Shown here in pieces: positions 1 through 12,358 of a DNA stretch of 64,000 nt (positions are counted from its first letter, which is position 1; the number at the start of each line of letters is the position of its first letter). Position numbers and translations under genes: made by a program. This stretch comes from Bisporella sp. PMI_857 (lineage: Eukaryota; Ascomycota; Leotiomycetes; Helotiales; Helotiaceae). Location of the stretch: assembly GCA_021307315.1 (NCBI GenBank), contig JAJSPD010000006.1, positions 558,001 through 622,000 of the forward strand, read 5' to 3'. The notes under the pieces are model-generated. The model ran no database searches and was not told where the DNA came from. It saw only the letters and a list, made by a program, of their open reading frames with translations.

Positions 1-968
1 GATGGATTACCTGAGAGCACCGCTTGGTGTTGCAATTGATAAATTAAAAAAAAAACGGATAGCAGCATCCGTCAAATGTTTCGCAGTGTTAGCGGAAGCA
101 CTTAGCGGTTTATAGTATCCGAATGGTACGGTAGAACATGTATATAACCATCAGGTATTGACAGGCATGAACCAAGTCAAAATTCATGCAATCAAGTCCA
201 GTACCGTACCGTACCATACCATACCATACCGGCATTGATTACCAAAGCTGCCAAGTTCTTTGCCATATTAGGCAGATCTACGGTTTTGCAGGAGAACAGA
301 AAAGCAATCATGCCACTCTCGCCACCTGTTCGAAATTTAAGATCTTACTCGTGTCTAGCTTCATGCAAGGCTTGAGCATCGCCATCAGCCCATCCCCCCC
401 CATCACACTCTGTGGTAAAGCTTATTATTTATCGATAGCTGTGATAGTCCCTCATGCCGTTCATCCTCGCTGTTATTGTCGAGTCGCATAAACCGTGTAA
501 GCGCCTCCATTTCAGAGTGTCAAAGCTGTAAACGCAAACGAGACCTTCTGATTCGTGATAGCACCTTTTAGCGGACGACTGCCGGGTATAGGCACCGAAG
601 CGAGTCCAATCAGCTAGTGTTTCCATATATAACGATGTCTGTGCGGGAAGAAACAGCATGCATATTGCATCGACCTAAAGGGCTTGGGCTTCGGGGCAGA
701 AGATGGAGACTGGGGGTTGATCACAACGTGAGACCATAAGGGTGGCCGGCCTGCCTCTCTCCGAAAAATCAACGGCAAAAGGCTCAATTGCGAGTTCAAC
801 AATACTCGCTGTATCTCCAGATGTATCAAGCGCAGAGATACCACCTTAAATCGAAGCCGGGAGAGCTCTGCAAAGTGTAGAGCGTCTCATCTCGAGGGAG
901 ATTGCGGGTTGTGGCTATTTTAGGACGCCAATATGAGTCTGTTGAGGACCAGGCCCGTAGACGACTGG
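1..968. other. Upstream region without a supported gene
   Basis: I see no recognisable gene here. Short open frames exist on both strands but none reads like a conserved protein. The last part, roughly from 780, has glutamine-rich reading on the + strand (Gln codons clustered near 800-830) and may hold the broken first exon of the gene that follows. Its true start codon could not be placed. Confidence 0.5.
201..230. repeat. Pentamer microsatellite (GTACC/ATACC)
   Basis: Six consecutive five-base units, three GTACC-type followed by three ATACC-type, with no interruption. It lies in noncoding sequence. Confidence 0.85.
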
Positions 969-3900
969 AGTTGAATCCCATTACCACGTCTCTCGGGTGG
1001 TCCAGCAGCAACAGCCTCACCATACGCCGATATCTGCGGTGTCTGCTACTTCTCTGAGCGCCCAATTTAGTTATCAGCCCACCCAGAACCTTCCCTCAGT
1101 GCTGTAAGAGAATACAATCCTCAGCAATGGGTGCCATCGCCCAGCACACAACATGGCCACGGTCAACCACACTTTCCTGGCAGCAGACCTCGAGATCCAG
1201 AAGGTATGGACTATCTGCATATATGTTGCTGGGAAGAAATAGATCCCTTTTACGAGTTGGCTAACGTAATGTTTAGTCGTGGTTCCTGCACCACCTCCAT
1301 ATTCCCCTCCACGAAGCCAATTCCCAGGTCCACGCCCAGATGAGTCTAATGCTATGTCTCCAGCAACTAGAGTATCTCCAGTCTACAGAAATTCTCCAGA
1401 GCCAGCTTCAAATCCCGTTTTCCATACTCCTCCGCCACCTCCACAGCGGCCATGGCAAGGGGGTCCATCGGAACGACCACAGTCTTTATACAATACCCCC
1501 TCATCCATCTCTCGAGGATCCAGTGACGTTCCTGTGCCCTATCTGTCGCCGGAGACTGTTCGAAATTATACAACACCACAATTACCCCCGCAGACTCCGG
1601 TCTTGAGCCCAGAGCCTTTGCACGCGGGGGAATACCACTCCCTTGTTAGTGATTCACGCCCTCCGGCAGCTCGTAGAGCTGTATCCGCCAGTGCTGTAAG
1701 CACTCCATCGTCCTCACGAACGCGGTCAGAATCGACTTCAGGATGGGCTCCTGGGATGCCTTTGCCTCCTCCTCCACCTGGGCCACCACCGCAAAGCAGG
1801 TCACAAAGCATGAACCGAACTACTGATCGTATGGTATCTCTCCCACTCGGCGGCCTAATGCTATAGCAATGAACTCATCTTTAGGCCCTGTTCCGCCCAC
1901 ACCTGCGGATTGGGTAGAAGAAGGTGTTTTAGGAAGAGGCAAATCGCCCGCCAGAGGGCTTCACATTGACACAACAAATGTTACTTCTAGTCCAAGTGCC
2001 CCTGAGTCAAATTCTGGCTCAAGCTCATCTGGGTTATCTAGGCATCATGCGATTAAAGGGGATCCTAAAAGCATTCGAGAACGAAGAAGCGAAAGTAAAC
2101 GTGGAAAGAGGATTGCCGAAGAGTCTTCGAATAACCCCTGGGCTGAAGCTATCACACCTAGTGATAGCGCTGTGCCTCCTCTGACTATCCTTGGACGACG
2201 ACCAACCATCACGAAATCAACTCCAAGAAGCTCAATATATGGGAAAGACACCCCAAGAACCGGTGAATCATCGAGTCACAACACCCCAATGCAAGGTGCC
2301 TCAAGAGGAACGACGCCTCGCAGACCAGCCCCAACACCACCTTTTTCTCCAGGTCCAGATCCCAATAGGTCATCGCTCAGAGATGGGTCTCCCATTATAC
2401 CTCCAAAAGCTCTGCCAACACCACCTCCACAGCGGTCCAATCTTCCATCCCCAGCTCGGCCAACACAGTCCTCTTTATACACAAGCAACGATACTTCAGC
2501 AACTGTTCCTATTTTAATATCAAGACCAGGAGCCGGCAGTCCATGCCAGAATTCTTTGCCGGTCTCTGTGGCGGCGGAACACTTTTCTCGCTCAGCTATC
2601 GAACGGCATCAAGCCTTTGTAACTGAAAGAAGCAGCTGCAAAAGCGACGATGAGCGTGTCCGATTGTTTGCCGAGTTCATTGTCGCAGAATCACGCTTAC
2701 GAGTGAAAGATATGCCTCTGCCATAGATTCCATGGGAATCTGATTTACTAGAACTGACTCGTGATCTTTCCGGGAGAGCACTCGAAGAAATCATCAACAT
2801 CACGAGCGGGTGTGTGGACTCCTGATACATCTATCGGTCCAGGGTCGAGTCGCATAGAAGCTCAGTTTAGCCAGTAGCAGTACTTGATAACCCACAACTT
2901 CAAACCCAGTCGAAGCCCCATCAAGTGGTCAGGCATCTCCTGCAGCACCACCGATACAACATGGTGGAACAATTACAAGCCTTCTCTCTCACCGATTCCG
3001 AGTATGAGTGTAAGTGAAGCACTAGACGAATCAGATTCTAGAGGTCGACCCTCAAGTCGATGGTGGGAAGTTAGTGACGGTGGCTCGAATGGCAACCATT
3101 CAATGAGACTCGAGCGATCAAAACGAGAATCCAAATATATGGGAGTACCAAAAGAATTACGAGAGAAGTTACAATTTGCTGGAGACACTATTGAAGAGCA
3201 TCCGGCGGGACCAAGCAATAGACATTCTTTTGGCCCTAACGAGTATCCGCCTGAGAAGGTAGGACTGCACGAACAAGATATTATCTCCACCAAACTCAGC
3301 AAAATCGGCTATTCCTTTTTCACCACAACCTTTTACCCCAAACCCGGCGCATCTAGATGTTTCGCGTCTTGTAACATTACCACCTCCGTATCCTCGGCAT
3401 CATCCAGCCGTCAACAACAACCATCCTGATCTTACCTCTATACGCACAACAGTTAGAAGCCTGAGTGACTTTACAGAAATTGAAGCGACTAAGACTCGCT
3501 TCATCAAGGACAGCGCTCGAATGAGAGAAGAAAATGAAGCCGCAGCTTCGCAAAGGCGGAATTCGATGCGATTACGAATCTCGCGGGAGATTGAGGCTGG
3601 CACTATGACTTACGCCGATGCCGCACAAATGCAAGATAGTTCCGAGGCTGCTGAAGTGGACAAGACGAAAGAGGCGTCGAAAGCAGAGTTTCAGCTTTTT
3701 CAGGAGCAGGTCGTAGGGCCTCTAAACACCTTGCTTACAGACCGAATCGAACGTGCTTCATCGCTGTTCGAGCAATTACGGTCCAAGATCTCTGTCGAGG
3801 CGCAGCAAAATGACCCAAACTCAACACAAGAGGAGGGTGACGAACAGCCTGAACTGCTTGAAAAATTAACACTTTTGAAATGGATATTTGAAGCCAGAGA

Positions 3901-4621
3901 ACTACTCCATCGAGAAGTCTACGACCTCCTCTCAGACCGTAACGATCGCTACAAAGATATGGTGACACTTCCTTACAAACTTGCCAAAAACACCACAAAG
4001 ATCGAAAACGCTGTTAAATTCTTCGCTAGCGATGCCATGCAACGCAAACTCCAAAATGAGCAAGACATCCTTAAACGCACAGAAGACTTCATGGATGTCG
4101 TCGAGAAGCACGTCCGCGACGGGGTCGAAGCTCTTCTTAACGCCTTCTGGGACATCGCTCCCGGCCTCTCGCGTATCACAGACAAAGTCCCATCCAACCT
4201 AGCCGGCTTTCAGATCCAGATCCCGGCTGCTGAATACGATGAGAATCCATCGTATGTTGACTTCCCGATGCAATACCTATATTCACTATTAGGCCATTGC
4301 GAGAAGAGCACGTACCAGTTTATCGAGAGCCAGACGAATTTATTGTGTTTGCTGCACGAGGTGAAGAGTGGAGTGACTGTGGCGAATTGTCGACTGATGA
4401 GGACGCAGAGGGTTAGTCAGGGCGAAGTCGAGGAGGAGGTTGAGCGCGAGTTGACGGAGGTCGAGAAAGATGAAGAAGTGAGGTTGACGGATGATTTGAA
4501 GGAAAAGGTTAGATGCGTAGAGGAACTTTGGAGCTCAGGGTTGGGCACGGAGTTGAAAGGAGTTAAGGAAAGGATTGTGGAATTTTTGGTGGAACGGGGA
4601 GGATGGATGGATGAGGAATAA
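969..4621 (+). CDS. Proline-rich, coiled-coil protein of unknown function
   Basis: One gene in several frames. It opens with a Gln/Pro/Ser-rich part (frame with TSLSAQFSYQPTQNLPSVL, then EYNPQQWVPSPSTQHGHG after a one-base shift near 1103). An intron at 1204-1276 joins GAA-G to TC-GTG, giving DPEVVVPAPPPYSPPRS. A long disordered Pro/Ser-rich stretch follows to about 2700, then a conserved patch (SMSVSEALDESDSRGRP, SRWWE, RSKRESKYMG). The C-terminal third (3521-4621, 366 aa) is charged and helical, probably coiled coil, and ends in WMDEE before TAA. Frameshifts are inferred near 1103, 1850, 2700-2780 and 3310. The pattern recalls an uncharacterised conserved Pezizomycotina protein; I cannot name a function. 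The true 5' end is uncertain and may lie upstream of 969. Confidence 0.75.
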
Positions 4622-5071
4622 GAGACAAGTAAAGGCGAACGAGTAGAAGGGGCAGGAATAATAAGGGAAGGATATGATACATTTCTCTTCTCAGTTGGGA
4701 AATTTGGAATGGTTGTGTATATGGCTATTTTTAAAAGATTTCATGGCGTGATGGGGATACCCTTCTGTTTTATTTGTAGATGAAAAGATATTGTAAATAA
4801 GGAATGAATCACATCATGATTACACTTCTTCCAGAAACCAAGCCTCCTTGTGGGGAATGAGACCGACCTCCCAGCGCGATTATACTTGAAAATTCACACC
4901 AGAAGGCCTTGACACTTGATACATTGCTTCATAGAAACTCGCTCTGGTATATTTATACAATGTTACACCCCAAAAAAACCGAGTAACGCCGCTCTCCGCT
5001 CAGAGAATAGATGAAAAAGGAATAATAACCATCCCATATCCATCTCTCAGTATGCTATCATATCCACCCTT
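4622..5071. other. Convergent 3' region between the coiled-coil gene and sec3
   Basis: About 450 bases between two convergent stop codons. It is moderately AT-rich and presumably contains both polyadenylation regions. I see no gene. Confidence 0.7.
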
Positions 5072-8000
5072 TTACTTCTTGAACGCCCCTGACACGTCAG
5101 CCCTTGTCCACTCAACCACAATATCCCCATCATACACATCTCGACTTATCGTCAATATCCTGTCCTCAACCTTCTCGTAGTACTCCTGGCAATGTTGCTG
5201 GACCTTCGCTACCAAGCCGCGACTTAGAGTTGGATCATCTGCGTCGCCGAAATGCTTCTCGACTCGTTTCCTCAACGTCTCAATCCCCTTCCTGATTTCC
5301 TTGGAATCATACCCTGCAAGGACTTTCTTGAAAGTTATTTTGGAGTGACTTGGCATCCCAGATATTTTTGAGGCTGGTTCACCTGGTTGACGGGAAAGAA
5401 CAAGACTCTCTGTGCTTTCTAGGAAGTCGAGCAGTTTGCCGAGGGGCCTTCTGATGACTGCCCCGACATAGAGAGACATATGCTCATCCATTTCTTGCGC
5501 CGCGTTCTGCTTCCAGTCTTCGAGGGCAGGGTTACCCTTTGTTTCGACTTCCTCAAGGTAATGGTTCATATTCTCGATTAGTAGGATTTGGTAATTGAGT
5601 GCCTCCTTATCTTCTGGATCTGCGCCAGCTGTTTGGGCGCCAGGGTTCTCTCGTGCAATGACTTTGAGTGATTCGAACATTGCTTTATTGATTCTGTGAT
5701 ATGCGTCATTGACTGTCTCACGAATCTCGAGGCCATCTGCAGAAATGAGCATTGTCTCCAATGCTGTCGAGAACGATGGAAATATTTTTACAAATCCTAT
5801 GACACCCTTTCGCTTTTTGATCTTGACTTTGGTCTCTTCGATTGCGCGAATCTGTTCATCGAGGAATTTTGTGAAGAGACCAACGAGACGACCATGCAAT
5901 TTCTGGAAAGTTCGTGCCAAAAACTCTTGATTTGATTCCTCAAAATCAAGAAGCTTCCGCTCTATAGTAACTATAAGCCCTACACCTTGACTAAAGCCTA
6001 ATTAGTTAAATGCACATGGAAGATAGATACAATGACTTACAGTGGATCCGCTTGAATAGTCCATTCCACCAGTGCCTGTAGTGTGTCTGGGAAAAACCCA
6101 TAAACTTCTTCCATTGACATGACTACTTGCTTTGCAAGATCTCGATTAGGATCCATCACCTTTGTGCGTCTGAGATCAGTGCCTCGTCGCATGTCAGGAA
6201 CAGTCGCAGCAACAGATTCGGGGAAATCCTGTTGCTCAAAAGACGTGATGTGGAAGAACTCTGCGATGAAGTTTTGCTCCATGCTCACAATTGGGATCAT
6301 TTCATCCAAAACTCCGCTAAACACTTCGTAGGGCAAGAGACGTCCATCAGCACCTCTGTCAACGTTTGTTCTACTGCCGTTTTCACCTATGGGTGAGCGT
6401 AAACTCTTTGCCAAAGTTTGACTTCTCTTGACGGTCAGCTTGCGAGCAGTTGTAGCGATCCCCTCCGTTTGTTTTTCAACTTGAGAGGTGAATAGCACGT
6501 CACCCTCATCTCCAGTAGGTTTCCTAGCGACTCGCTTCCACGCGAATACGGTATCACGGAATTCATCTTGATATAATGGTCTCGCTACCATTTCATAATT
6601 CTTCAGCAGATCCTCCCATTCTTGTCGGTCGACTTCACGTGTAAAAAGCATTAGCGGACTGTACTTCCATAATACTTCTCGAGCTAGGTCATGATTTCGA
6701 GAATCTAGTTTGACCTTTACAGGTTTAGTAATTTGGTTATCCTTTTCACGCTCCAGTGCTTTCCTGGTCTCGTCGATAGCAGCAGCAAATTTTACTTGCA
6801 AGAATGGCTTAAGCCGGCGTAGGAATTGGGCGCTTTCGCTCTTATAAACCTCCTTCTTTTCTTGCATGACCCGCATGCTTCCAAGTTCTGTACTGAAGCC
6901 ACCTGGCCGCCCTGAGCTTAGACTGCCGTCTTCGCTAGCCCGCGGCTCAGATGCGCTCAGCGTAGGATCGATGGATAGCATTGCCCTAAACAATGTGACC
7001 AGTGAGCCTTCAATTTGTTCAAGCCCTCTAGAAGATTCCAAAGAAGCTTCACGGAGAGGGCTGAGTTGTTCCGACGAGATAGAAATCGTGCTGAGGAGAG
7101 ATTTGAGCTCAGCCTGAAGAAGCTTCTGATTTGCAGCTTGGACTTGAAGACCTTGTGACTGTGCTTCAATATATGCAACATCCTCGTTTCGAGTCTAGAT
7201 GTGTTAGTAGAAGAGATACATGGAGAGACTGAGAACTTACACTGAGTTCCACAAGATAAAGTGTTAACAGGCCATCAAGCTCGTCACATTCCGCGATACA
7301 CTTATCGAGTCCGGCATGGACAGCCGCAATCCTTTCATCCTCTTCGTCTAATCGTGTCAACCATCCTCCAGCCTGGACTCTATTAAGCTCACGCTCGATT
7401 TCTTCCTTCATCTGGTCAATATTCTTGGCATGAACGCCATCTCCGACCCAACCAAATTCTTCCCAAGCGGCAACTAAGTCACCGCCTCTGCCTCCCAGGA
7501 TAGAAGGATCCACGCCTATAGACGCAAGCTCTTTTTGCATAATCTCTGATACTGCTTTCGGGCGTTTCGGTTCTTTAGGCTTTTGCTTGTCAGCTACGGC
7601 AGTTTCTTGAGATCCATTCACGGGTCCTTCAATGCTACTTGGCCGGTCAGACTGCGGCACTGTAATTTTAACTTCCGGCACGCTATTATTCGCCTTGGGA
7701 GGTGATGCTTTCTCAACAGGAGTCGCAGCTGGTGATGCAGCAGTCGATTTGGCTTCGCTATTTAATGCTCTAACCAAAATGGGGCCGGGACAACCCCAGA
7801 AATACCGTCTGGTCCGTCAGGCGATTTCTCTGCTCTTGCTGCGGCTTCTCGCAATCGCTCTGCAGCTCCTCCAGCACGTGGTTTAAATGAATTAAAGGAA
7901 TTGGCAGACTTGGCCGCTTTGAGAAATGAATTTGCAACATCAGCCTTAGACTTCTTCTTTTTGATCATAGGTCCCAATCCAGGGCGGTTGTCTTCTTCCC

Positions 8001-9478
8001 CATCCGCCGTAGTAGGTGTAATGGAGATACGGGAGAAGTTACAGTAGACGTCTGTTTCTTGATCATCGGGCCGAGACCAGGTCGCATATTATTTTCTAGC
8101 TCCTCTTCTTGTGGCGTTTGTACTGGAGTAGATGCCTTCGTGAGTTGAGGAGGAACTATAGCTGGTGGAATAACGGTCGGTTGCGGAGGCTCAGGTTTCT
8201 TGATATCTAAGACTGCTGGCGCTGGACCGACTGGAGCCGGACTATTTGCATGTTTGCAGTACTTGCCTTGTCTAGTTCACGATCGCGTGTATTGGATCTC
8301 TCACTGCTTCGTACCGGCAGCCGCAGATCCTCTCTACGCATTCCTGGGCTTGCAAGGGGTGCTGGTACTATGTCATCGTTCAGATCCTGGCCGAGTTGAC
8401 GAGAATCACCAATAATAGGCATTGGAGGTCTACGTCGTTCAGGAGGAATAGCTAAAGGCGCGGGGACTGGAGGGACATCGTTGGCAGCATCTCTGCCCCC
8501 TGAGAAAGTGCTATCTGGAGTGACAGCACGTTGCGAATTTTGTTATACTGCGATCTTGGAATCTTCCTGGAGCGTTTGCCAAGCCAGACATACACCGCGT
8601 GATCGTGGAGGCAAACTAGCAGAGTCATCACTTTTGGCAAATGAATCCTGACTCTGATTTTGCGCCAGCGAGGCGACGCAGGTTTGCTTGACCATATGAA
8701 GGACCAGGCCCGGTGCGGTCAGAGTCCACACTACCACTCGGAGAGTTATCACGCTGTGAAAGCATTAATGGTCTTTGCGATGTTTGAGAAGTAACGGATG
8801 CTGGCCCCTCAGACGTCTCTCGGTCACGCTGCCCAAGTAACAATGGTCTTGTGATGTTTGAGAAGGAACAGATGATGGTCCGCCAGGAGACATCTGACGT
8901 TGCATTCTCTCTCGACTTGAATTGCCTTCGTAATGGAGGTTCACGTGATGGATCTCTCCTCGGGGGGCGATTTTGAGCTTTGTGTAAGGTGGTGCAGATC
9001 CAGGCCCCGACTCGATGGTGATTGTGTTGAGCAGGTGGCACAGAACGGTTAGCAACACCTAGTAGCTGTTCCTTTTCCCTTGCATCGAAGCCAACAAGCT
9101 GAGGAGCTCTGCCTCCAGTATATTTTGTATAAATCTTCACTAGACTGGCAACGAAGAACTGCTTCTCCTTCTGTGTGTTTGCCTGCCAGTAATATGGCTT
9201 TCCGATGATCACCACGAATCCAACTGTCCCGGCCCATTGCTTTTGCTGTTCCTCCTCCGGGTGTTGTAGGAAACCATTCCGTTGTAGGACTGGACTGCAG
9301 AGACGTCGTCGAGAACCCATGTCTTCCCAATTGAGAACGATCCATTTGCATTTTCTCGAGCTTTGTGCATGCGTACCCTTCCTGACTTCCTGACAGCAAC
9401 GATAATAAGACGTGGCTTCTTATTAGCTGGGTTGGCATTTGGCGGCGGAGGACTGGAGGGATGTGCAGCATCTTCCAT
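5072..9478 (-). CDS. sec3: Exocyst complex subunit Sec3
   Basis: Sec3 is an exocyst component that tethers secretory vesicles to the plasma membrane at growth sites and binds phosphoinositides and Rho GTPases. The start at 9478 opens a Pro-rich leader followed by the N-terminal PH-like domain (KKPRLIIVAVRKSGRVRMHK, WAGTVGF, GKPYYWQA, KIYTKYTGGRAPQLVGF). A long Ser/Pro-rich linker (about 9000-7800) follows, then the helical Sec3 body (LLTLYLVELS, AYIEAQSQGLQVQAANQKLL, WKYSPLMLFTREVDRQEW, SMEQNFIAEFFHITSFEQQ, VEWTIQADPL) and a C-terminal part ending DVSGAFKK. Introns on the minus strand are at 5991-6040 and 7195-7240 with good GT/AG ends. The N-terminal domain changes frame near 9285 and the linker changes frame several times; I read these as sequence errors. 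The size (well over 1,200 codons) suits fungal Sec3. It is divergently arranged with the srp40-like gene. Confidence 0.93.
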
Positions 9479-10133
9479 GATTCTTATATGAGTAATGTAA
9501 GATTCCTGTACTGCAAGAGGATATTAGCACTAGTCAGAACCGTTCGCACTCGGGCGCAATCGTGTCTTACAGGCCCCATCTTCGTCCTTCTTAGAAAAGC
9601 AACTCTCTATTATCCTTTTTTTCTCATCCTCAAACCTCTCTGCTCTGTCATGCCATTGCTGCCGTTGACCCCGCCGGGTCCATTTGAATATGAACCCTCC
9701 ATCTGCGGAGCCACGTATTAAGCGGATTGGCTTTCTTGCGCTTTAAGCATCTATTGTTGTAAATCTCTCATAAGGTCTTTCTCGCCAGGTCTTTCTTGGA
9801 CATGTTTGTCCAGAGCGTCCGAGTGTCGTGGTTCGTGGGCGGGTATTCTAATGGATAACGCGCTGGCAATTCTGTTGTCTTGCATCAGTTCAGCACTGAC
9901 TGAAAGTCCATAGCAGACTCTTAATGCAGCGGCCAAAATCGGGTGTGACACTCGGGCACTTGTAAAGCAGCAGTCATTCATCTTGAATTGTGGCTGACAA
10001 TCCGCTAATCCGAATTGGATTGTACCTTCCTCACCGCCCAGAAAAAAACTGCCACCCGCAGCAATATTTTTGACATTTTCTGAATCTGCAAGACAGAATC
10101 TTCAACCTTTCACAACTTGGCCAATATCGCACG
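9479..10133. promoter_or_regulatory. Divergent intergenic region, sec3 / srp40-like
   Basis: These 655 bases separate two divergent start codons and must hold both promoters. I could not identify a specific factor site. Short open frames here look random. Confidence 0.6.
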
Positions 10134-11871
10134 ATGTCTGGTAATCCGAATTTGTCGAAGCTGGGCAAGCGCAGGACTCCTGGAGGGACAAAAAACCCCG
10201 ATTGGCTTTTTCCAGCTACAGAAAATACTCCAATAAATCAGAAGCAAGCGTCTCTCCTCCCACCAAACAAACGAAACAATCCACAAAAAAAGAAAGAGAA
10301 GAAGGTCGCGAAAGATCTTCTTAAGGCACGAGACGCGGGCAAGCCTGCCAAATTAGCACCTCCCGCGGAGTTAGTGGACCTGGTATGCCTTTTACTCCTC
10401 TGCTAGGCATTGACTAATCTATCTTGCTAGGTTGGAGCATTTCTTGCCGACAATGAATTTGCCAATTCGTACAAAACATTTTCAATAGAAAGTCAAAACA
10501 AACAAATTGCGAATGACCACAAACACTTCTGGCACTCCTTCTCTTATCACGCTCTTTAATGAGTGGCGCGAACTCAAAGATGTGGCGAAGAAAACTACAC
10601 ACAAGGGGAAGCAAGAGGCAGCGGCAGAGAGCAAGAAAGACAGCCCCAGCAGTGACAGTGATACCAGTAGTGAAAGTATCACGGGCAGTGATGTAGAGAT
10701 GGCCGACGTAGTACGTATTTCGTCCATGGCGGTCAATTTGCTCCATGTGCAATAATATTTATTTCCGAAGCATACTTATAACTGACCATGTACTATAGGT
10801 TCCAATCCCAGCAGTGAAGAAACATAGGTTCGAAAAAGCACTTCCTCTTCATCGAGCAGCTCTGACAGCGATGCAGACGATGAAAAGGAAGCGCCAATCA
10901 TAAAGGCATCATCTCCAAAGGTCAAAGTCAATACCCTAAAGCGCAAAGCTGCATCTTCCAGCAGCGAGTTCTCGGCGGATTCTAGCTCAGAGGATGAGGC
11001 CCCAAAGAGCAAGAAACAAAAGACTGCTTCCTCAGCCTCTAGCAGTTCATCTTCATCAGATTCTGCTTCCAGCTCAAGCTCTGAAGAAGAGCCCGCCAAG
11101 TCGTCTAGCAGTGATTCCTCCTCATCTTCGTCGGATTCTAGCTCAAGCTCGGACGATGAACATGCAAAGTCATCTGGCAATGGTTCCTCATCGTCGCCGT
11201 CTGGAGAGTCTTCTGGATCCTCCAGTGGTTCTGGTGCTGATTCATCGTCCGACTCCAGTTCCGACTCGGATTCAGAATCTTCGACGGCTTCCCGCGCCAA
11301 GAAGACACCTTTGCCCGACTCTGACTCGGACTCTGACTCAGATTCATCTGATTCTGACAGCGATGATGAGGATAAGGATACAAAGAAGCCAGGCTCAGAT
11401 ACCAGCGCTACTCTATCAAAGATGACACCGTCTGATTCTTCAGAGTCTGCTTCCGCCGATGAAAATTCAGAGAAGAGATCAAAGGCTGATTCCTCTGTCG
11501 CTCAACGCATAATCGGAAAGGATCTTGGCCTGAAGATACCAAAGAAGACTAACATCGAGAGTACTGTTACCATCGAGTCTGAGGCTGTCACAATTACAGA
11601 ACGCCAACTCTCTCCTCCGTTACCACCCGCTCCGGTTATAAAGAAGAGAAATAATGAACCTTTCTCTAGAATCCCCAAGGATACCAAGGTTGATGAGCGA
11701 TTAGCTAGTAACGCATTCGTTCCGTATGATTATGCGCAGAAGGCTCATGAGGACTTGATCGTGACCAGAGGAAAGGGTTTCACGAAGGAGAAGAATAAGA
11801 AAAAGAGAGGCAGTTATAGGGGAGGATGGATTGATGTTGAAGGCAAGAAAGGTATAAAATTTGATGACTGA
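10134..11871 (+). CDS. srp40: Srp40/Nopp140-like nucleolar phosphoprotein
   Basis: Nopp140/Srp40 proteins are acidic-serine nucleolar chaperones for snoRNPs and ribosome biogenesis. Exon 1 (10134-10382) encodes a basic N-terminus. An intron at 10383-10430 leads into VGAFLADNEFANSYKTF, the LisH-like N-terminal segment usual in this family. The middle is a long tract of Ser with Asp/Glu (about 10640-11370), the expected CK2-phosphorylated region. The C-terminus (FSRIPKDTKVDERLASNAFV, YDYAQKAHEDLI, GKGFTKEKNKKKRGSYRGG, IKFDD) matches the SRP40 C-terminal domain. A one-base shift near 10520 (ANDHK versus NTSGTPSLITLFNEW) and another around 10780-10990 break the frame. An intron at about 10710-10800 (GTACGT...ATAG) is likely. 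Confidence 0.88.
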
Positions 11872-12358
11872 TCCGTACCTAAAAGTTAGGCGTTAGGAGA
11901 AAGATCTTACCGCCAGGAGTTTATGGAAATATCCTAGAATTGTTTAGATATCCATGACTTGTAATGTATACAGCCTAGTGTTCCATAATCCTCATTACTG
12001 TATCTTCGCACTTGTTCATTGATTATCCCTTGCTTTCTTCTACACATAAACAAGCTATCAACTTAGTAAATATCTTGCTTAGGAAATGCTAATCAATCAC
12101 ATGACTATTATGTTTTGTCCAACTTTTCACAATTCCGCTTTTATAATTCATAACTTTGATGCATATCCCCTCAAATCGCAATCATAGGTAGCCCAGAAGA
12201 ATTGGTTTTTGGTCCCCTTTCAAAGGAGTTGAGGTCACGTGGGCGCGGAGCCAACTCCCCTGTAGCTAAGGGTCAGACCGAGTAGAGCGCTAGAGTGAAT
12301 AGGCTCTTTACGCAAAATGGCAATTGACTCTGCAAAACAACCGAAACGGTAGAAATCA
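11872..12358. other. Intergenic region before the deaminase gene
   Basis: About 490 bases, AT-rich over its first 300, then G/C-richer near 12230-12300. It holds the 3' end of the srp40-like gene and the promoter of the next. No gene seen. Confidence 0.65.

Noticed and set aside
186..491. 101-codon frame containing the pentamer repeat
   Set aside because: It starts in a microsatellite and reads as random sequence.
10776..11300. Long acidic open frame on the minus strand opposite the srp40-like gene
   Set aside because: It is the mirror of the Ser/Asp tract: TCN and GAN codons read backwards give Glu, Asp and Ser codons without stops.
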